Notes: a model not told the origin generated them from the sequence alone. Positions 36,801-48,543 are shown, numbered from the stretch's first letter. The stretch: 64,000 bases of DNA from Salvator merianae (GCA_003586115.2 QVOM02000034.1:130855936-130919935); one strand, 5' to 3'. Made by a program: numbers and translations.

Positions 36801-39800
36801 AATATTTGGAAGTTTACATTTTTAAAAATGTGGACAAGATGACAATAGGGAACTACAATCAAGTTTGGGAAAAAATAAATAAGCAAGTCACAGAATGGAA
36901 GAAGAAACATATGAGTATTCTATTTAAAATTACGGCTTTAAAAATGCTGATAATACTCAAATTATTATATCTATTTCAGGTTCTTCCAGAACTAGTTTCT
37001 ATAAAAACCTTGGGGCAATGGGATAAAAAAACAGCTAGGTGGGTATTTGGAGGCAAAAAGCCAAGAGAGAGAAAGATGATTTTATATGCACACCAACAGG
37101 GAGGAGGTTGGGGAATTCCAAATTTGGTAGAATATTTTAAAGCATCCCAAATTCAAAGACTATTAGAATTAGATAAAAGTAAAAAATGGGCAAAAATTGA
37201 AAAGGTGTGGAATAATATAAGCAATAAATCATTGTTACTTAGAATAATAGAAAGAAGGAGAAATCAATATCAGAGTCCACTGGCGATGACAATGAATATA
37301 TGGAATAAAAGCAAAAAAATATTAACTCCAGAATTTTCAAAATTAGCCCCAATAGAAATGATCAATGACAAAAACCAAATAATAACTAGAGATCCATTAA
37401 ATAAAATGAAAAGTAAAGGATATAAAATATTAAAAGATTTATATGATGATAGGGGAAATCAATAAGTTGGACTAAATTAAATCAAGAATTAGGAATTATT
37501 GGTTGCAAAACTGGAGTATAATACAGTTTATAAACAATAATAGAGTTAAGAATGGAGTACTGAAAGAAAACACAGCATTTGAAAAAATAATTATAGCTAA
37601 AATGAGAGGAGAGAAAGGCATGGGGGGGAATATATCGGTGTCTAACAGGAAATGAGGAAAAAATGAGAGGTTTAATACAAGCACAATGGGATCAGGAGGC
37701 CGATATAGAGGGATAGAATATTAAAAAGTATATTGATGAAACTGTATTAAAAACTATAAAGTCAAAGAACAACAAATAAAATTTATTAATAAGTGGTATA
37801 GAACTCCTTGTCAGTTATCTCATATGATTCTAAAGTTCAGATTGTTGGGCTAGATGTGGGCACAGAGGAACATATTTACATATCTGGTGGGAATGTGCAG
37901 CTGCAAGGAAATTTTGGGGAAAAATTGGTAAGGAAATTAATAAAATAATTCATACTAGGATAGTCTGGTCAAAAGAAATATGTTTATTGTATAAATTTGA
38001 CAGTCAAATAATTGATAAGGACAAGTACATAGTTATACAATTGCTGATGACAGTAAAGTCAGTAATAACCAAAAACTGGAAAACCCCAAGAAATAGAAAG
38101 TTAAAGTGGTATGTTTATCTAAGTGAACAAATGATGTTTGATTTTATAAGGGAAAAAAGAGTAAAATATATGGGAAACATAACATCACGGTCAGCTGTAC
38201 AAGTATGGTCAAGAGTGGTTACCTATCTCCATTAACAAATGGGAAACCCAGCAATTCAAGGAACAATCAACGCAATCTCACATTTGGACAGAAATGGATT
38301 CTAAAGGATAGTTGAAAAGCCACAAATCTGATCTACCCATTTAGAAGAAGAAGGGAGGGAGGTGGAGAGTTTTTTGTTTTTCTTTCTATTTGTCAATTTT
38401 CATTTATTATTGTATATTGTTTAATATTATAAAATAACTTTTTTTTTAAAAAAAGTTACAATGCCATTCAAAGATTAAGGGAAATAACTACTAAGGCCAA
38501 GAAGACACCAGAATGTTTCACTAGCGATATCAAGGTAGCCATCAAGCACAAAGAAAGCATATTTTAGGAAGTGGAGGTCTTAAGCTCATGAAGAAAACAA
38601 ATGGGGACACTGCAAAAATATGCAAACACTCAGCAAGATGTGCAAAAAGGAAATTTTTAGGAGTATATTGCCCAAACTATGCAGATGAATTCTTTATACA
38701 TATTAAAAGCAGAAAGCTGGTGAGGGAAGCTAAAGTTTCCTTAGACAGTAAGGGAATCAATGATTGCTAAAAAAGGGAAAGTAAACTGCAGAGAAACTAA
38801 ATGAACTCTTTAAATCTATCTTCATGGAAGGGAATATGAGGAAGATCCCAGAATCTGAGCTTTTGCTCTCAAGCAGGATTCTCTAGTGGATACAAAAAGA
38901 AGAAATGTAATACTTATTGACATGTTGAATATCAAGAAATTACAGTTTGCAATTTGTTACTATGTTGAGCTTCTGTAGCTGAGGACTGGAAGTTGGCCAA
39001 TATAATTCTAGTTTTTTAAAGTACTCTAGAAGGGACCCAGAAAATCATAAGCCTGTCTGTTTAATATCTGTCCACGGGTAGATTGTGGAAAGTGTTAATA
39101 TAAAATTACCAGACACTTAAGAACACAAATTCAAGGAAAGCTAACATAGAAAAATTCTACCTAACCTTTTAGAGTTTTTGAGTGCATCAACAAACATGTT
39201 GATAAGGGCAATCTGATAGTTGTTATTTAGTTAGACTTACAAAATTTTTTTGATAAATTCCTCATCCAAGATTCTCTAGTAAATAGAACAGGACAAGAAA
39301 CTAGCTAAAGAACACAAAGCAGAGGGTAAAAATAAACACTTCTCACAATAGAGAAACATAAGTGGGGTCCCTCAAGGTTCTGTGCCTTTTTGAACCAGTG
39401 CCTTCCAGCATATTCCTAAGCAATCTAAAGCAAACAGCAATGAAATAGCCATGTTTGTTTGTTTGTTTGTTTGTTTCATAAAGATTTCATGCTTGAGAGT
39501 GCACAGAAATTCATGAAGAAATCCAACCAGTTTACTAGAAAGGCAGAGACTGCTTGAATCAGGTTATAGATAACCCTATTAAACTAACTGCACACAGTAA
39601 AAGAAATGTATGCCTACCGAACTACAATACACTTTAACAAAAAAAAATATTGAAGTCACAGTAAATTTGTGCCTTTTCCCAGTCTTAAAGTACCTTCACG
39701 TTGAAAGATATCATCAGTGTCATATGGTGTAGAGTTTAATGCTTTAGAACGCTGACGAGGGGCAGGATTCTTGGACCACACATAAGAAGAATTGTGCTGT

Positions 39801-42800
39801 GCTATTAAGAGATGGAAAAAAGACTGCTTGAATTCAGGAAACCATATTCTAATCTGGCCTTTGCAAAGCCAGCGTCCTCCAAAAGCTTTCTGCATTGATG
39901 GCAGTAGTTCAAAAGCCAATGCCTGCTTTTAATGCTACCTAGCACCAGCAAGATACGTTTGTTGGCGCTTTGTTTTTGAAAGCTCTATGTTATCTGTTTG
40001 AGGGGATCCACTAGACGCTGACACCTGCTGCTACAGAATAGTCTGAGAGGAGAGCAAGCCACACTCCGCACGCCATAAATAGAGTATGCATTTGGATAAA
40101 TCCAGGCAGCAAGCTAAAGGATTTAAGAAGCAGATGAAGTCAAATGTTTGCATCTGAAGACGTTAAGCATAGTAACAACAGTAAAAAGAAGAAACTGAAG
40201 ACAATACAAAGTAATAGCAGTAGAATGATGAGATTTGAAATGTATAAAATAAGGCATAAAACAAAACTAACTTCAGACAAATCATATCTTTGTTGCTTAT
40301 AATATATTCTTCTTGTATAAGACAGTTTTAAATGCATGATCTTTTAATGTGACTATTACACTGATAATACTACAGCATCAAGCAAAATATTAAAATAAAA
40401 ATGCAGATATGCATTGACGCTGAAGACGGTTTGGGCTTGCCAGGTGAACCACTTAACCGTCCAGGTCCTTTTTGGACAGTTCCACTGAGATGGAACAGAA
40501 ATAAGAGTTGGGTGTCATCAGCATTTCAAAGAGACCCTACTCTGAACCTCTTGATGATTCCGAATTGTGTAGAAAAGTAAAAACAAAAAGGATTGCAAAA
40601 GGATCTCTGCACACTGGGGGACTAACAATCCAACATGAAGGTGCAGTTTTGGTTGCCACATCTCAAAAAGTATAATGTAGAGTTGGAAAAGATTTCCATT
40701 CATTAGAGCAGCCCAATATTTTTATGAAATATACATATGCAATTTAATTGGCTGGATCTTTTGGAGGAAAGAAAGCCAGAATCACACAGTATAATCTTGC
40801 AAGGCAGCCTACTTGCATAAGCAGAAAGCGTGTGCCAGTGACAAGGAGGTAGCAGATTAAGATGAAAAGTTAAGCGAACAGGTGGGTTGGGGCAGTCAGT
40901 TCTTTCTCATTTATAAAAATAAATGATATAAATGTACAGCTTTAATTCAAAATTTTCAGAAACAGGGAATGGATAATATAAGGACCCCATTCACCAAACG
41001 ACAACTTCCATCTTCAAATGATGACTTCCCTCCAGGGAGCTGGAGGCTCCTGGTATTGTATGAATTGATGAGAAATGTGCTGGGTTTGTGATGGGTGCCT
41101 ATGTCACATTATGATTTGCTTGTTTTGTGCAAAGGATGAGGGGACCAGATATATCTCAGAAGAGATACTGTACAGCTGGAAAAGATACCCAAAAGAGCAA
41201 CCAGCATGACCAACACAATGAGAGACAGCATAACTCTTGATACTAGTTTCTAGCAAATATGAATGGAAGAGGCTATTGCACTCACACATGCATCTGGTTG
41301 GCTAAAGTGAAAAGTGGAAAAGCTGAATTAAGAGTTCTTTTGGTCTGATCCAGCAGGACACTTAGTTTCTACTGCTAATTTGTATAAACAAGTGCAGATC
41401 TTGATGCAGAGAGTTTCACAGAACAGATCAGTCACAACAGCTGTTGAGAATAGACACAGTCATCTTCAGTATATAACAGAAATATACTCAATTAGACATG
41501 TGCAGGAGGAGTCTTGCTCCCTATCCTGAATCCGTCTTTAAGGACAGGGCTTTGCGTTCAATGGAATCCTGTAAAAGTGATACTTATGTGCAGCATGAAA
41601 TAAAAATGCACTAAGCAATTCTTGCTGGTGTTAAATAGCATTAAAAGCATCGGAATTGTTTTTAAAATGAACGTATTCAGGCATCTTTGATTATAGTACA
41701 TGTGAGCACCCGCTTTTAGCAGTGGGTGACTTTTTAGGTTCATTGAACACAGAACTCAGGCTTTAAACAACCATTCTGGAAGGACTGAGCCCCCTTCTGC
41801 ACATCTTTATAATTGATACCGCACATATTCTAGCTCTACATCATGCACTGTACAGATCTGTACAATGGTTTACCAGTATTATTCTTTACAAGACAATAAC
41901 TAGTTCTTAATATACAAAGACTGTGTGACATACAGAAAACAGGCAATTGCTACCTTTTATTAATGTGTCGGTCCTTTTAGTCTGACAATTAGCATTCCTA
42001 GAGCCAGGTTTGTTCTCTCTTTCCTCTTCACTTGCTTCATATTCTGAAGAGACAAGGATATAAAAATCAGAACTCTATGGCAATAAATGAGCAGTATATT
42101 AATGACAGCTTGATCTTTTGACTTCAATTATAATCACCCACATTGTGTTACACTCATTAAGTTACAAACCAAGTGTTTAAAGGAACTATCTGTTTTAACT
42201 GCACATACGAGACAGCTCCAAATCAAGCTATGAGTTAAGTAGAAGTTTACAGAATTGTTTTTTTGGCTTAGCTGTAAACCAAAGGATAAATTAATGTATG
42301 TTAAGGTAGAAGAACAGCAAAAATAGTAACACTTTCATTAAAAATAATAAATAAAAGGAGCATTCAAGAGGGAAAGGGTCTAGAGACACCTTAACCAGAT
42401 GTGTCATAAAGATTTCATGCTTGAGAGTGTACAGAAATTCATGAAGAAATCCAACCAGTTTACTAGAAAGGCAGAGACTGCTTGAATCAAGTTATAGATA
42501 ACCCTATTAAACTAACTGCACACAGTAAAAGAAATGTATGCCTACCGAACTACAATACACTTTAACAAAAAAAAATATTGAAGTCACAGTAAATTAGTGC
42601 CTTTTCCCAGTCTTAAAGTACCTTCACGTTGAAAGATATCATCAGTGTCATATGGTGTAGAGTTTAATGCTTTAGAACGCTGACGAAGGGCAGGATTCTT
42701 GGACCACACATAAGAAGAATTGTGCTGTGCTATTAAGAGATGGAAAAAAGACTGCTTGAATTCAGGAAACCATATTCTAATCTGGCCTTTGCAAAGCCAG

Positions 42801-45800
42801 GGTTCTCCAAAAGCTTTCTGCATTAACGGCAGTAGTTTAAAAGCCAATGCCTGCTTTTAATGCTACCTAGCACCAGCAAGATACGTTTGTTGGCGCTTTG
42901 TTTTTGAAAGCTCTATGTTATCTGTTTGAGGGGATCCACTAGACGCTGACACCTGCTGCTACAGAATAGTCTGAGAGGAGAGCAAGCCACACTCCGCACG
43001 CCCTAAATAGAGTATGCATTTGGATAAATCCAGGCAGCAAGCTAAAGGATTTAAGAAGCAGATGAAGTCAAATGTTTGCATCTGAAGACGTTAAGCATAG
43101 TAACAACAGTAAAAAGAAGAAACTGAAGACAATACAAAGTAATAGCAGTAGAATGATGAGATTTGAAATGTATAAAATAAGGCAAAAAACAAAACTAACT
43201 TCAGACAAATCATATCCTTGTATAAGACAGTTTTAAATGCATGATCTTTTAATGTGACTATTACACTGATAATATTACAGCATCAAGCAAAATATTAAAA
43301 TAAAAATGCAGATATGCATTGATGCTGAAGATGGTTTGGGCTTGCCAGGTGAACCACTTAACAGACCTGGTCTTGTTTGGACAGTTCCATCTCACTGAAC
43401 ATTAGTTCAGCCCAAGACTACTAAACAATTCAACACAATATACAGCAAAACCCATTAACAGTTGAAGATTTAAAAAACTAAAGGAAGTTAACAGTAAACC
43501 CTGATCCCTAAATTATAGTAATGAGAATGCTAGACATTACATTTACAGCAACAGAGCCTTGATGTTATAAACACTTACATTTCCCTACGTTTCTAATGGG
43601 TGGTCGAGTCAGATTACCTACAAAAGAAACAAAGCAGAAATGCAAGTCAGTAATCAAGCAGTCCTTATTATCTATAATAAGGTCTCAATCCTTACCTTCC
43701 TTTCTGTGTATTTGGAACCTGGTTCTAGCCATGTCTACAGACACCAAAACATAAGTTTGCAGTCTGAAGAGGAAAAAGGAGTGGGGATGGGAAATTGCAG
43801 TCTGGAAAACACAACTTTGGAATCTGGGGAAAGTTAGGAGGGGAGAGAGATAGACTTACAAGCTGTGGAAACTGGAGGATAAAAGTGCAACACGCATGCA
43901 TGGAGGTTTATAAACTACAGCATTTGGTAAAACATAAAATTTTGCAGAGAGGAGGGAAGCTGAAGATATATAGTTCCTAGTTTCCTTGCTAGGTTTAGTA
44001 TCTAGTTATTCACATGCTTCAATAATGGGGGGAAAAACCCAAATCTGATTAGCATCTAGTGATTCGAAATTGTAAAATGAAAAACACACATGTTCTTAAA
44101 TATTACAGGGGAGATATTAGCTTATAAAAGGTTAAAAAAGTTAATTCATGACAAAAATATTTTGCCAATTTAACCAAGTAACAGTATGTATCTTGAGATA
44201 CAATGAATAAGAAATGAGATTTGTCTACACAGAGAAAAATTACCTATTTGATATTGTATCTGGCCTTCAGAGGTTTTGCTTCCAGTATCGATTGGGGAAC
44301 ATTCCTCTTCAAAATACAGAAAACAGAAATGACACATTTAAAAGAAGTCTGTTATACAAAATCAAAATAAATATGTAATTGTTCAAAATTTAGAATACAG
44401 GAGAGTTTCTGTCCTAATTTTCACTACTCCAAAACAATCCATTTTTTTGCTTATTTTAGGAGTGATCTCCTCTATTCACAGGCATCTACAGATCCTTGAC
44501 TCATGAAATTCCAACTCATAAAGGGATAAGACAGGGCTGCATTCTTGTACCTATGTTGTTTAATTTGTATGTAAATGATATACTAAAGAGATTCCTTGAT
44601 GCTTATATGCCCAAAGTTTTTGATAGATATGTTAATATTTTACTTTATGCAAATGATATAATTTTGCTCTCCTGGACCCAGGTTGGACTGAGAAGACTTC
44701 TTCATAAGTTTAATGCATACTGTAAGGCTAGCTCTCTGTTTATAAATAAGACCAAGTCCAAGATGGTAGTGTTTGGGAGAAAGAAAACTAGGCACAAGTG
44801 GTCTATTGATGGTGCTATCATAGAGCAAATTAGTTCTTATTCTTACATGGGGGTTGTTTTTGTTGAGCCTAGCTCCTGGTCTCTGCAACTAAAGAGGTAT
44901 GTCTTGAGATCTGCTGCTGGTTTGAACTCTTTATACCAACTATTCAACTATAGCTACCCTGGTTCTCTGATTCCTCTTCTTAAAAGTTTATAGAGCTAAA
45001 CCTATCTCCATGTTAATCTATGGATCTGAAGTTTATGGCTATTCTAACATTCCATCATTAGAACAAGTTCAACCATGCTTTCTAAGATGGCTTTTGGATG
45101 TTAACAGTACCCCAGCATCTGCTGTCAGAGCTGAACTAAAGAGTTACAGGTACTCAGTGTCACATTCAAACAAAAATATTTCATTTTTGGCTGTGTTTAT
45201 CAACAATGGCCAAGAACAGACTCCCAAGAATGTGCCTTGATGAACAACTCAAGTCATGAGACTAATTACCCATGGGTTATTTAATAACATAATATGATTG
45301 CTCACTGTGGGTTTTCTTTTCAAGCGTTTAAAATCATTTAAATGGCTGGCATGTACGAAAATAGCATTCCAGATTGAAAAATATCTAACTTATAATATGC
45401 ACCGCCACTAAAGGAAACATTTTACTCATGCTTGTTTTGAAATAATTGGCTCCATGGTAAAACATGGGAGATACCATCATGTGCCCTATAAGGAGAGATG
45501 ATGTGACTATGGTATGCCAGGTGTAGAAGACCTATTTCATATTTTGATTGCCAGCGGTATTCCCCAGCAAGGTCAACGTGTCTGGAGCCTTTCTTAAAAA
45601 CTATGACCTACTGGAACGCAGATGAGAAACTGTTACAGGGAGAAATTGCCCAGGTGCCACCCAAGGTTGCTTACTCTTTGCTAGCGTTGCACACCTTAGA
45701 AAAATATACGTGGAACAGAATTTGGTATTATGTACAGGGGATGACGACAGCTGTTTTTGGTTTTATGTTATTTATATCATTGTACTTGTATTGAGTACAT

Positions 45801-48543
45801 TTTTAGTTCTTTTGATATGGTCACATGACTAATCAATAAACTTGACTGTCCTGCTGTAATTGTTATTCTAGGGTCTGCAGGGATGTTGCATGTGGCAATA
45901 AGCCTCCCACTAAAATAAGTCTCCTGCTGGAAGGATGACACCGAAAGGAACTGCCTGTTTGGCAACTAACTAACATGCTTGGTCTTGTGTGAAAGTAGGG
46001 TTCTGCCATTAGTTTGAGCACATTTGTGGAAGTCATATGGGGCTGTTTTATTCTGAGATTCTTTATTTTTCATGATGCTCTCTTTCACAGTTTTTATTTT
46101 GCATTTTTAATGCATTTTTCTGTAGGATTCTTTTGAATGAGCAGAATAGAAAAAAATCACTTATTTTTTATTTGAAGTTCTTTATTCCATCATGCATTCA
46201 GAAGATTTAAATGAAATGAGGAAAAGAAATTGAACCCCTATTTAAAGTTTCATTTCGGTTTAAGACCATCATGCTTTCATTGCACAATTTATATTCCAAA
46301 CTCTTCTACAGAAGCTGATCAATTCATCTTAACAGAAGAACCACAGCAGTACAAGCCCAATGCCTTCTTGGGCCACTGCTGGTCTATCCCATCAAAAGGC
46401 CAGATTTAAGTGCAGGAGTTCCTGTGCTTTCTTAAAAGCTTTACCATATTTGTGCTATGCAGGAGTCTGGTATAATCTGTACCCATACTGCACCGGATCG
46501 TTCATCAGGAACTTTGCTCTGGCACAAAAACAGTAAAGAGAAAAAGGACGGTGCAAAAAGTAATCTGGGCCAGCTCTGTGATGGCACAGCTTGAGCCAAT
46601 CTGCTGGGCTCATTTTGCTCTGCCGCAGGGAAATGCCAGCATGTTTTAAAAGAATCAGTGTTTCCTTGCACCATTTGGAAGCAACCTAAGGCAAGGTTAG
46701 AGATTTAATCCTATCCTCACTTTATCAATCAACTTTAACAATATACTTTCTGTAACGGATACCCACTTAATAATCTCATGTAGTGAAGTACCATAACTTG
46801 ATGAGTTATTTCAAAAAATAACTCAACCCTAAATAAAAAAAAAACAGTAAATGCAATACAGTGTACTTCTTTCCTAAAAACAGCAGTCAGTTAAAATTTA
46901 TTTGCAATAAAGAAAGTTGCAATGATTATTAGGGCTCTTTAAGGAGTGTGTCATCTGTTTTATTACAAGTTCATGTTTCAAAACTGAAACTAGTAAAAGG
47001 GATTGGTTGTGCACCATTTCATTCTTTCACATAATGGCACAACCAACCACACCGCATGTAGTGGCTCAAATAATTTCTACTTTTTTGGTCTGTAGCTACA
47101 CTGCTTCCCCTACTAATGGCTGAGTATGCTAGCCTGAACCACAGAAGTCAAGCAGTAAAACAGAACTGCTTTGCAGGAAGGAAATTAGAGATTCTCATTC
47201 TCTTCCTCTTTTACCCTTCTAATGGAGATATCAACTACTGGAGGTTTTGAACACAATTCTCAGTCACGCTAGTTTCCTCATGTCAGCCCAGCACCAGCAT
47301 ACCAGGCATTGTGAAAACAAGACCTGCAGCAAAAAAAAGAAATGCCTGACTGAGCAGTTTAGAGAGAATCTGGCAATTTTTAAAGATGGACATCATAGCT
47401 ATCTCTGAAAACTTAGATTCTCAGAAGAACTACGGAACACAGCACGATATCCCAAAAACTATTACAAATGAGAATTTTTGACCCATAACATCTTGCAGGG
47501 CAGCCAAGTGATCACGGTAGATAGGCACTGCAGTCCAACAGTACCATCACTCACTGATCCACCAGCTCTGTACAATGTTAAGAGTGGTCCAACATACTTG
47601 CATTATTCTCAAAGCAGTTTCCCAGAAAAGAATTTCTTGCGGACACATGGCCCTTTCCCATGAAAGTGTTGTACAAGAACACCCCACACTGAAGCAAGAG
47701 GGTCCTGTCAGGTCCTTTATACCTACACACTGCTCTGGCTGTCCTCCTGCATATGTAGCAATAGCCTATGAAAACAGAAACGGTCTATCTACACCTAAGT
47801 TTTGATCCAGCTTCAGAATGAGAACACACATCAGCAAAGGGACTAGTCATTTTCTTTCCACATTAATAGATTTTCTGAGTTAGATTAATGCCAAAAGAAA
47901 ACAGCTTGTTACTCGGCTGATGTGTTCTCTCACACTGAAAACGGACTGAAGCTGGATTAAAACTAAGGTGTAGATGTTCCCAAAGAAAGCTATTAGAGCT
48001 GAGCGCGCTTTCCCCGAACAGAAGTGCCTTGCTGTCCTCACCTTCGGAGGAGACTTGAGGCAGCAGAACCTCCTCCTCCCCTTCCTCTTGCTGCTGATAG
48101 TCTTCTTCCGCCCTCTCCTCCTCCTCCTGCATCTCTGACGGCTTCAGGTTGTATCGCCGGGCAGCAGATCGCAGTCGCAGGCTGTACGGCGTCGTCCGAG
48201 GCGTTTCCTCATGCAGCGGCAGTTTCCCTCCTCGCCCTCGCTTCCCCTTTCTTATCGGCGTCGTCGCAGCCGTGGGCACCCGCGACGTCGTGCTCCCTTC
48301 GGATGAGTGTTCCAGCACTTCTTCGGAGAACCTCACTTCCCGCCGCCTGCCGCGCTGGTTTCCGGCATGATGGTGGTGGTGGTGGTAGTAGTAGTAGGGG
48401 GTGGAGGTGCGCGGCCCGTGAGAGCCGCCGCCATCTTGAGAGGCTGTTTTCCGCAAGGGCTGCCTGGGCGTCACGTGGTAAAAGAGTGCGTTGTCCGCCG
48501 CCGTCGCCGCCGCCCCCCCGCCCACAGACTCCTCCGAAGCCAT
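30108..48543 (-). CDS. TOR1AIP1: TOR1AIP1 (LAP1), complete nine-exon coding model
   Basis: This encodes lamina-associated polypeptide 1, a type II inner nuclear membrane protein whose luminal domain activates torsin ATPases. The joined exons are 48543-48042, 44306-44244, 43617-43579, 42729-42622, 42043-41954, 39801-39694, 34557-34489, 32878-32840 and 30895-30108. They total 1806 nt (601 codons plus stop), and every intron is phase 1 with GT-AG ends. Residues 1-339 are a charged nucleoplasmic region. A hydrophobic segment lies near 349-366. The luminal domain follows and closely resembles my recollection of human LAP1 (motifs EKLWKR-like, [38 protein letters not shown]). The Arg in LWSR, about residue 578, aligns with the human arginine finger that contributes to torsin activation. 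One exon is present twice (exons 4 and 6). Splicing is inferred from sequence only; the family assignment is very secure. Confidence 0.93.
31380..31995 (+). mobile_element. L2-like LINE 3' end in TOR1AIP1 intron 8
   Basis: GCACTGGCTTCCCATTGCC matches the RT motif LHWLPI. Then come GGGCATTCTCTCCATGGTGG and a tail CCCTGGGACAACAG / CCAATAAATAAAC. Diverged and without an intact frame. Confidence 0.75.
32840..32878 (-). CDS. TOR1AIP1: TOR1AIP1 coding exon 8 (39 nt)
   Basis: Acceptor AAATTCTAG, donor CTAAAA|GTAAGA, phase 1-1, residues 327-339 ([12 protein letters not shown]). It ends just before the membrane segment. Confidence 0.78.
34489..34557 (-). CDS. TOR1AIP1: TOR1AIP1 coding exon 7 (69 nt)
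   Basis: Acceptor CTTTTAAAG, donor CAGA|GTACGT, phase 1-1, residues 304-326. It contains [14 protein letters not shown], basic and Gln-rich. Confidence 0.8.
34870..35200 (+). mobile_element. tRNA-derived SINE(s)
   Basis: TGCAGTGTAGTGGCAAGAATG and a second start TGGTGTAGGGATTCAGTGTC, followed by TTGCAGGGCTGTTGTGAGAA, the common SINE core in this genome. Two copies appear to overlap or abut. Confidence 0.65.
35290..39470 (+). mobile_element. CR1-type LINE, split by an L1
   Basis: Left part: text around 35380-35580 translates to fragments like [20 protein letters not shown], the endonuclease end of CR1. Right part at 38460-39470 includes GTGGGGTCCCTCAAGGTTCT (GVPQGS-like). Both parts are on the plus strand, frame-broken, and separated by the L1 at 35699-38453. 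Confidence 0.65.
35699..38453 (+). mobile_element. L1 ORF2 remnant with 10-bp target duplication
   Basis: Frames in order: 35784-35996 ([19 protein letters not shown]), 36175-36399 ([16 protein letters not shown]), 36522-36719 (LFADDAI), 36776-37465 ([28 protein letters not shown]) and 37987-38235. These are L1 endonuclease-RT linker, RT palm and C-terminal blocks, with several frameshifts. AGTTACAATG flanks it at 35689-35698 and 38454-38463. Inactive. Confidence 0.88.
39476..40484. repeat. Intragenic duplication, copy A
   Basis: About 1 kb that is nearly identical and in the same orientation to 42404-43389, 2928 bp away. It carries a 108-nt TOR1AIP1 exon plus flanking intron. Copy A keeps about 23 bp (after TCATATC near 40285) that copy B lacks. 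Just before it is a (GTTT)n run at about 39452-39475. Confidence 0.92.
39694..39801 (-). CDS. TOR1AIP1: TOR1AIP1 coding exon 6 (duplicated exon, copy A)
   Basis: A 108-nt exon with the same splice sites as copy B, phase 1-1, residues 268-303, containing [10 protein letters not shown]. The open frame extends past both splice sites, but the upstream part contains the TTAATAG acceptor and reads as intron. Which copy is ancestral cannot be told from the window. Confidence 0.82.
41954..42043 (-). CDS. TOR1AIP1: TOR1AIP1 coding exon 5 (90 nt)
   Basis: Acceptor TCTCTTCAG, donor AAAAG|GTAGCA, phase 1-1, residues 238-267. It begins with YEASEEERE and ends with a Lys/Arg/Thr-rich stretch. It lies between the two copies of the duplicated exon. 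Confidence 0.82.
42404..43389. repeat. Intragenic duplication, copy B
   Basis: Partner of 39476-40484. Homology begins at TCATAAAGATTTCATGC and ends at TTTGGACAGTTCCA, where the flanks diverge. Only scattered substitutions and one short deletion are seen, which suggests a young duplication or recent gene conversion. Confidence 0.92.
42622..42729 (-). CDS. TOR1AIP1: TOR1AIP1 coding exon 4 (duplicated exon, copy B)
   Basis: A 108-nt exon with acceptor CTCTTAATAG and donor GTGAAG|GTACTT, phase 1-1, residues 202-237. It includes [10 protein letters not shown] and [11 protein letters not shown]. It differs from copy A (39694-39801) at one base, which changes Pro to Leu. Splice signals are intact, so both copies could be included in one mRNA or used alternatively. 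Confidence 0.82.
43579..43617 (-). CDS. TOR1AIP1: TOR1AIP1 coding exon 3 (39 nt)
   Basis: A strong polypyrimidine tract and TTTTGTAG acceptor precede 43617, and the donor GAAAT|GTAAGT follows 43579. Phase 1-1; residues 189-201 include LTRPPIRN, a basic stretch typical of the LAP1 nucleoplasmic region. Confidence 0.8.
44244..44306 (-). CDS. TOR1AIP1: TOR1AIP1 coding exon 2 (63 nt)
   Basis: Acceptor TTTTGAAG|AG, donor ATAG|GTAATT. It is phase 1 on both sides and adds 21 residues (168-188), rich in Glu, Ser and Gln. It was found by scanning the minus strand for phase-compatible exons. The other AG two bases downstream would break the frame. Confidence 0.75.
   Translation of the reverse strand, partial: RNVPQSILEAKPLKARYNIK
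44440..45850 (+). mobile_element. Non-LTR retrotransposon 3' fragment in TOR1AIP1 intron 1
   Basis: The translation at 44496-44993 has reverse-transcriptase motifs: [19 protein letters not shown], then YANDIILLS in place of the usual YADD motif, and a downstream SYSYMGVVF. Further frames to 45794 continue the C-terminal region, with frameshifts. The end has TCAATAAACTTGACTG. It resembles R4/Dong- or I-group elements, but the clade is uncertain. It is inactive: truncated at the 5' end and frame-broken. Confidence 0.75.
47786..47978. mobile_element. Foldback MITE beside the TOR1AIP1 exon 1 donor
   Basis: A long imperfect palindrome. ATCTACACCTAAGTTTTGAT at the left pairs with the complement of GGATTAAAACTAAGGTGTAG at the right, and inner arms CACATCAGC / GCTGATGTG continue it. 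It is related to the element at 60010-60375. It lies about 65 bp inside intron 1, and the unspliced exon 1 frame runs into it. Confidence 0.75.
48042..48543 (-). CDS. TOR1AIP1: TOR1AIP1 coding exon 1 (nucleoplasmic N-terminus)
   Basis: The exon starts at the ATG at 48543, chosen because it opens the frame just inside a CpG-rich promoter, and codes for residues 1-167. It contains the motif VTPRQPLR and the string REVRFSEE, which match the start of human LAP1 (VTPRAPIR and REVRFSDE). It also has a Tyr-Tyr-Tyr-Tyr run followed by six His, encoded by a TAC/CAC microsatellite, and a Glu/Gln-rich acidic tail. The donor GAAG|GTGAGG follows 48042 and leaves phase 1. The open frame continues to 47863, but that part is intron and contains a foldback transposon. 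Confidence 0.93.

Noticed and set aside
38588..38770. 60-residue plus-strand frame as a gene
   Set aside because: It lies in the right half of the degraded CR1 element.
47863..48041. C-terminal third of the open frame that begins at 48543
   Set aside because: A strong GAAG|GTGAGG donor ends the exon at 48042. The rest is intron, mostly a foldback transposon.
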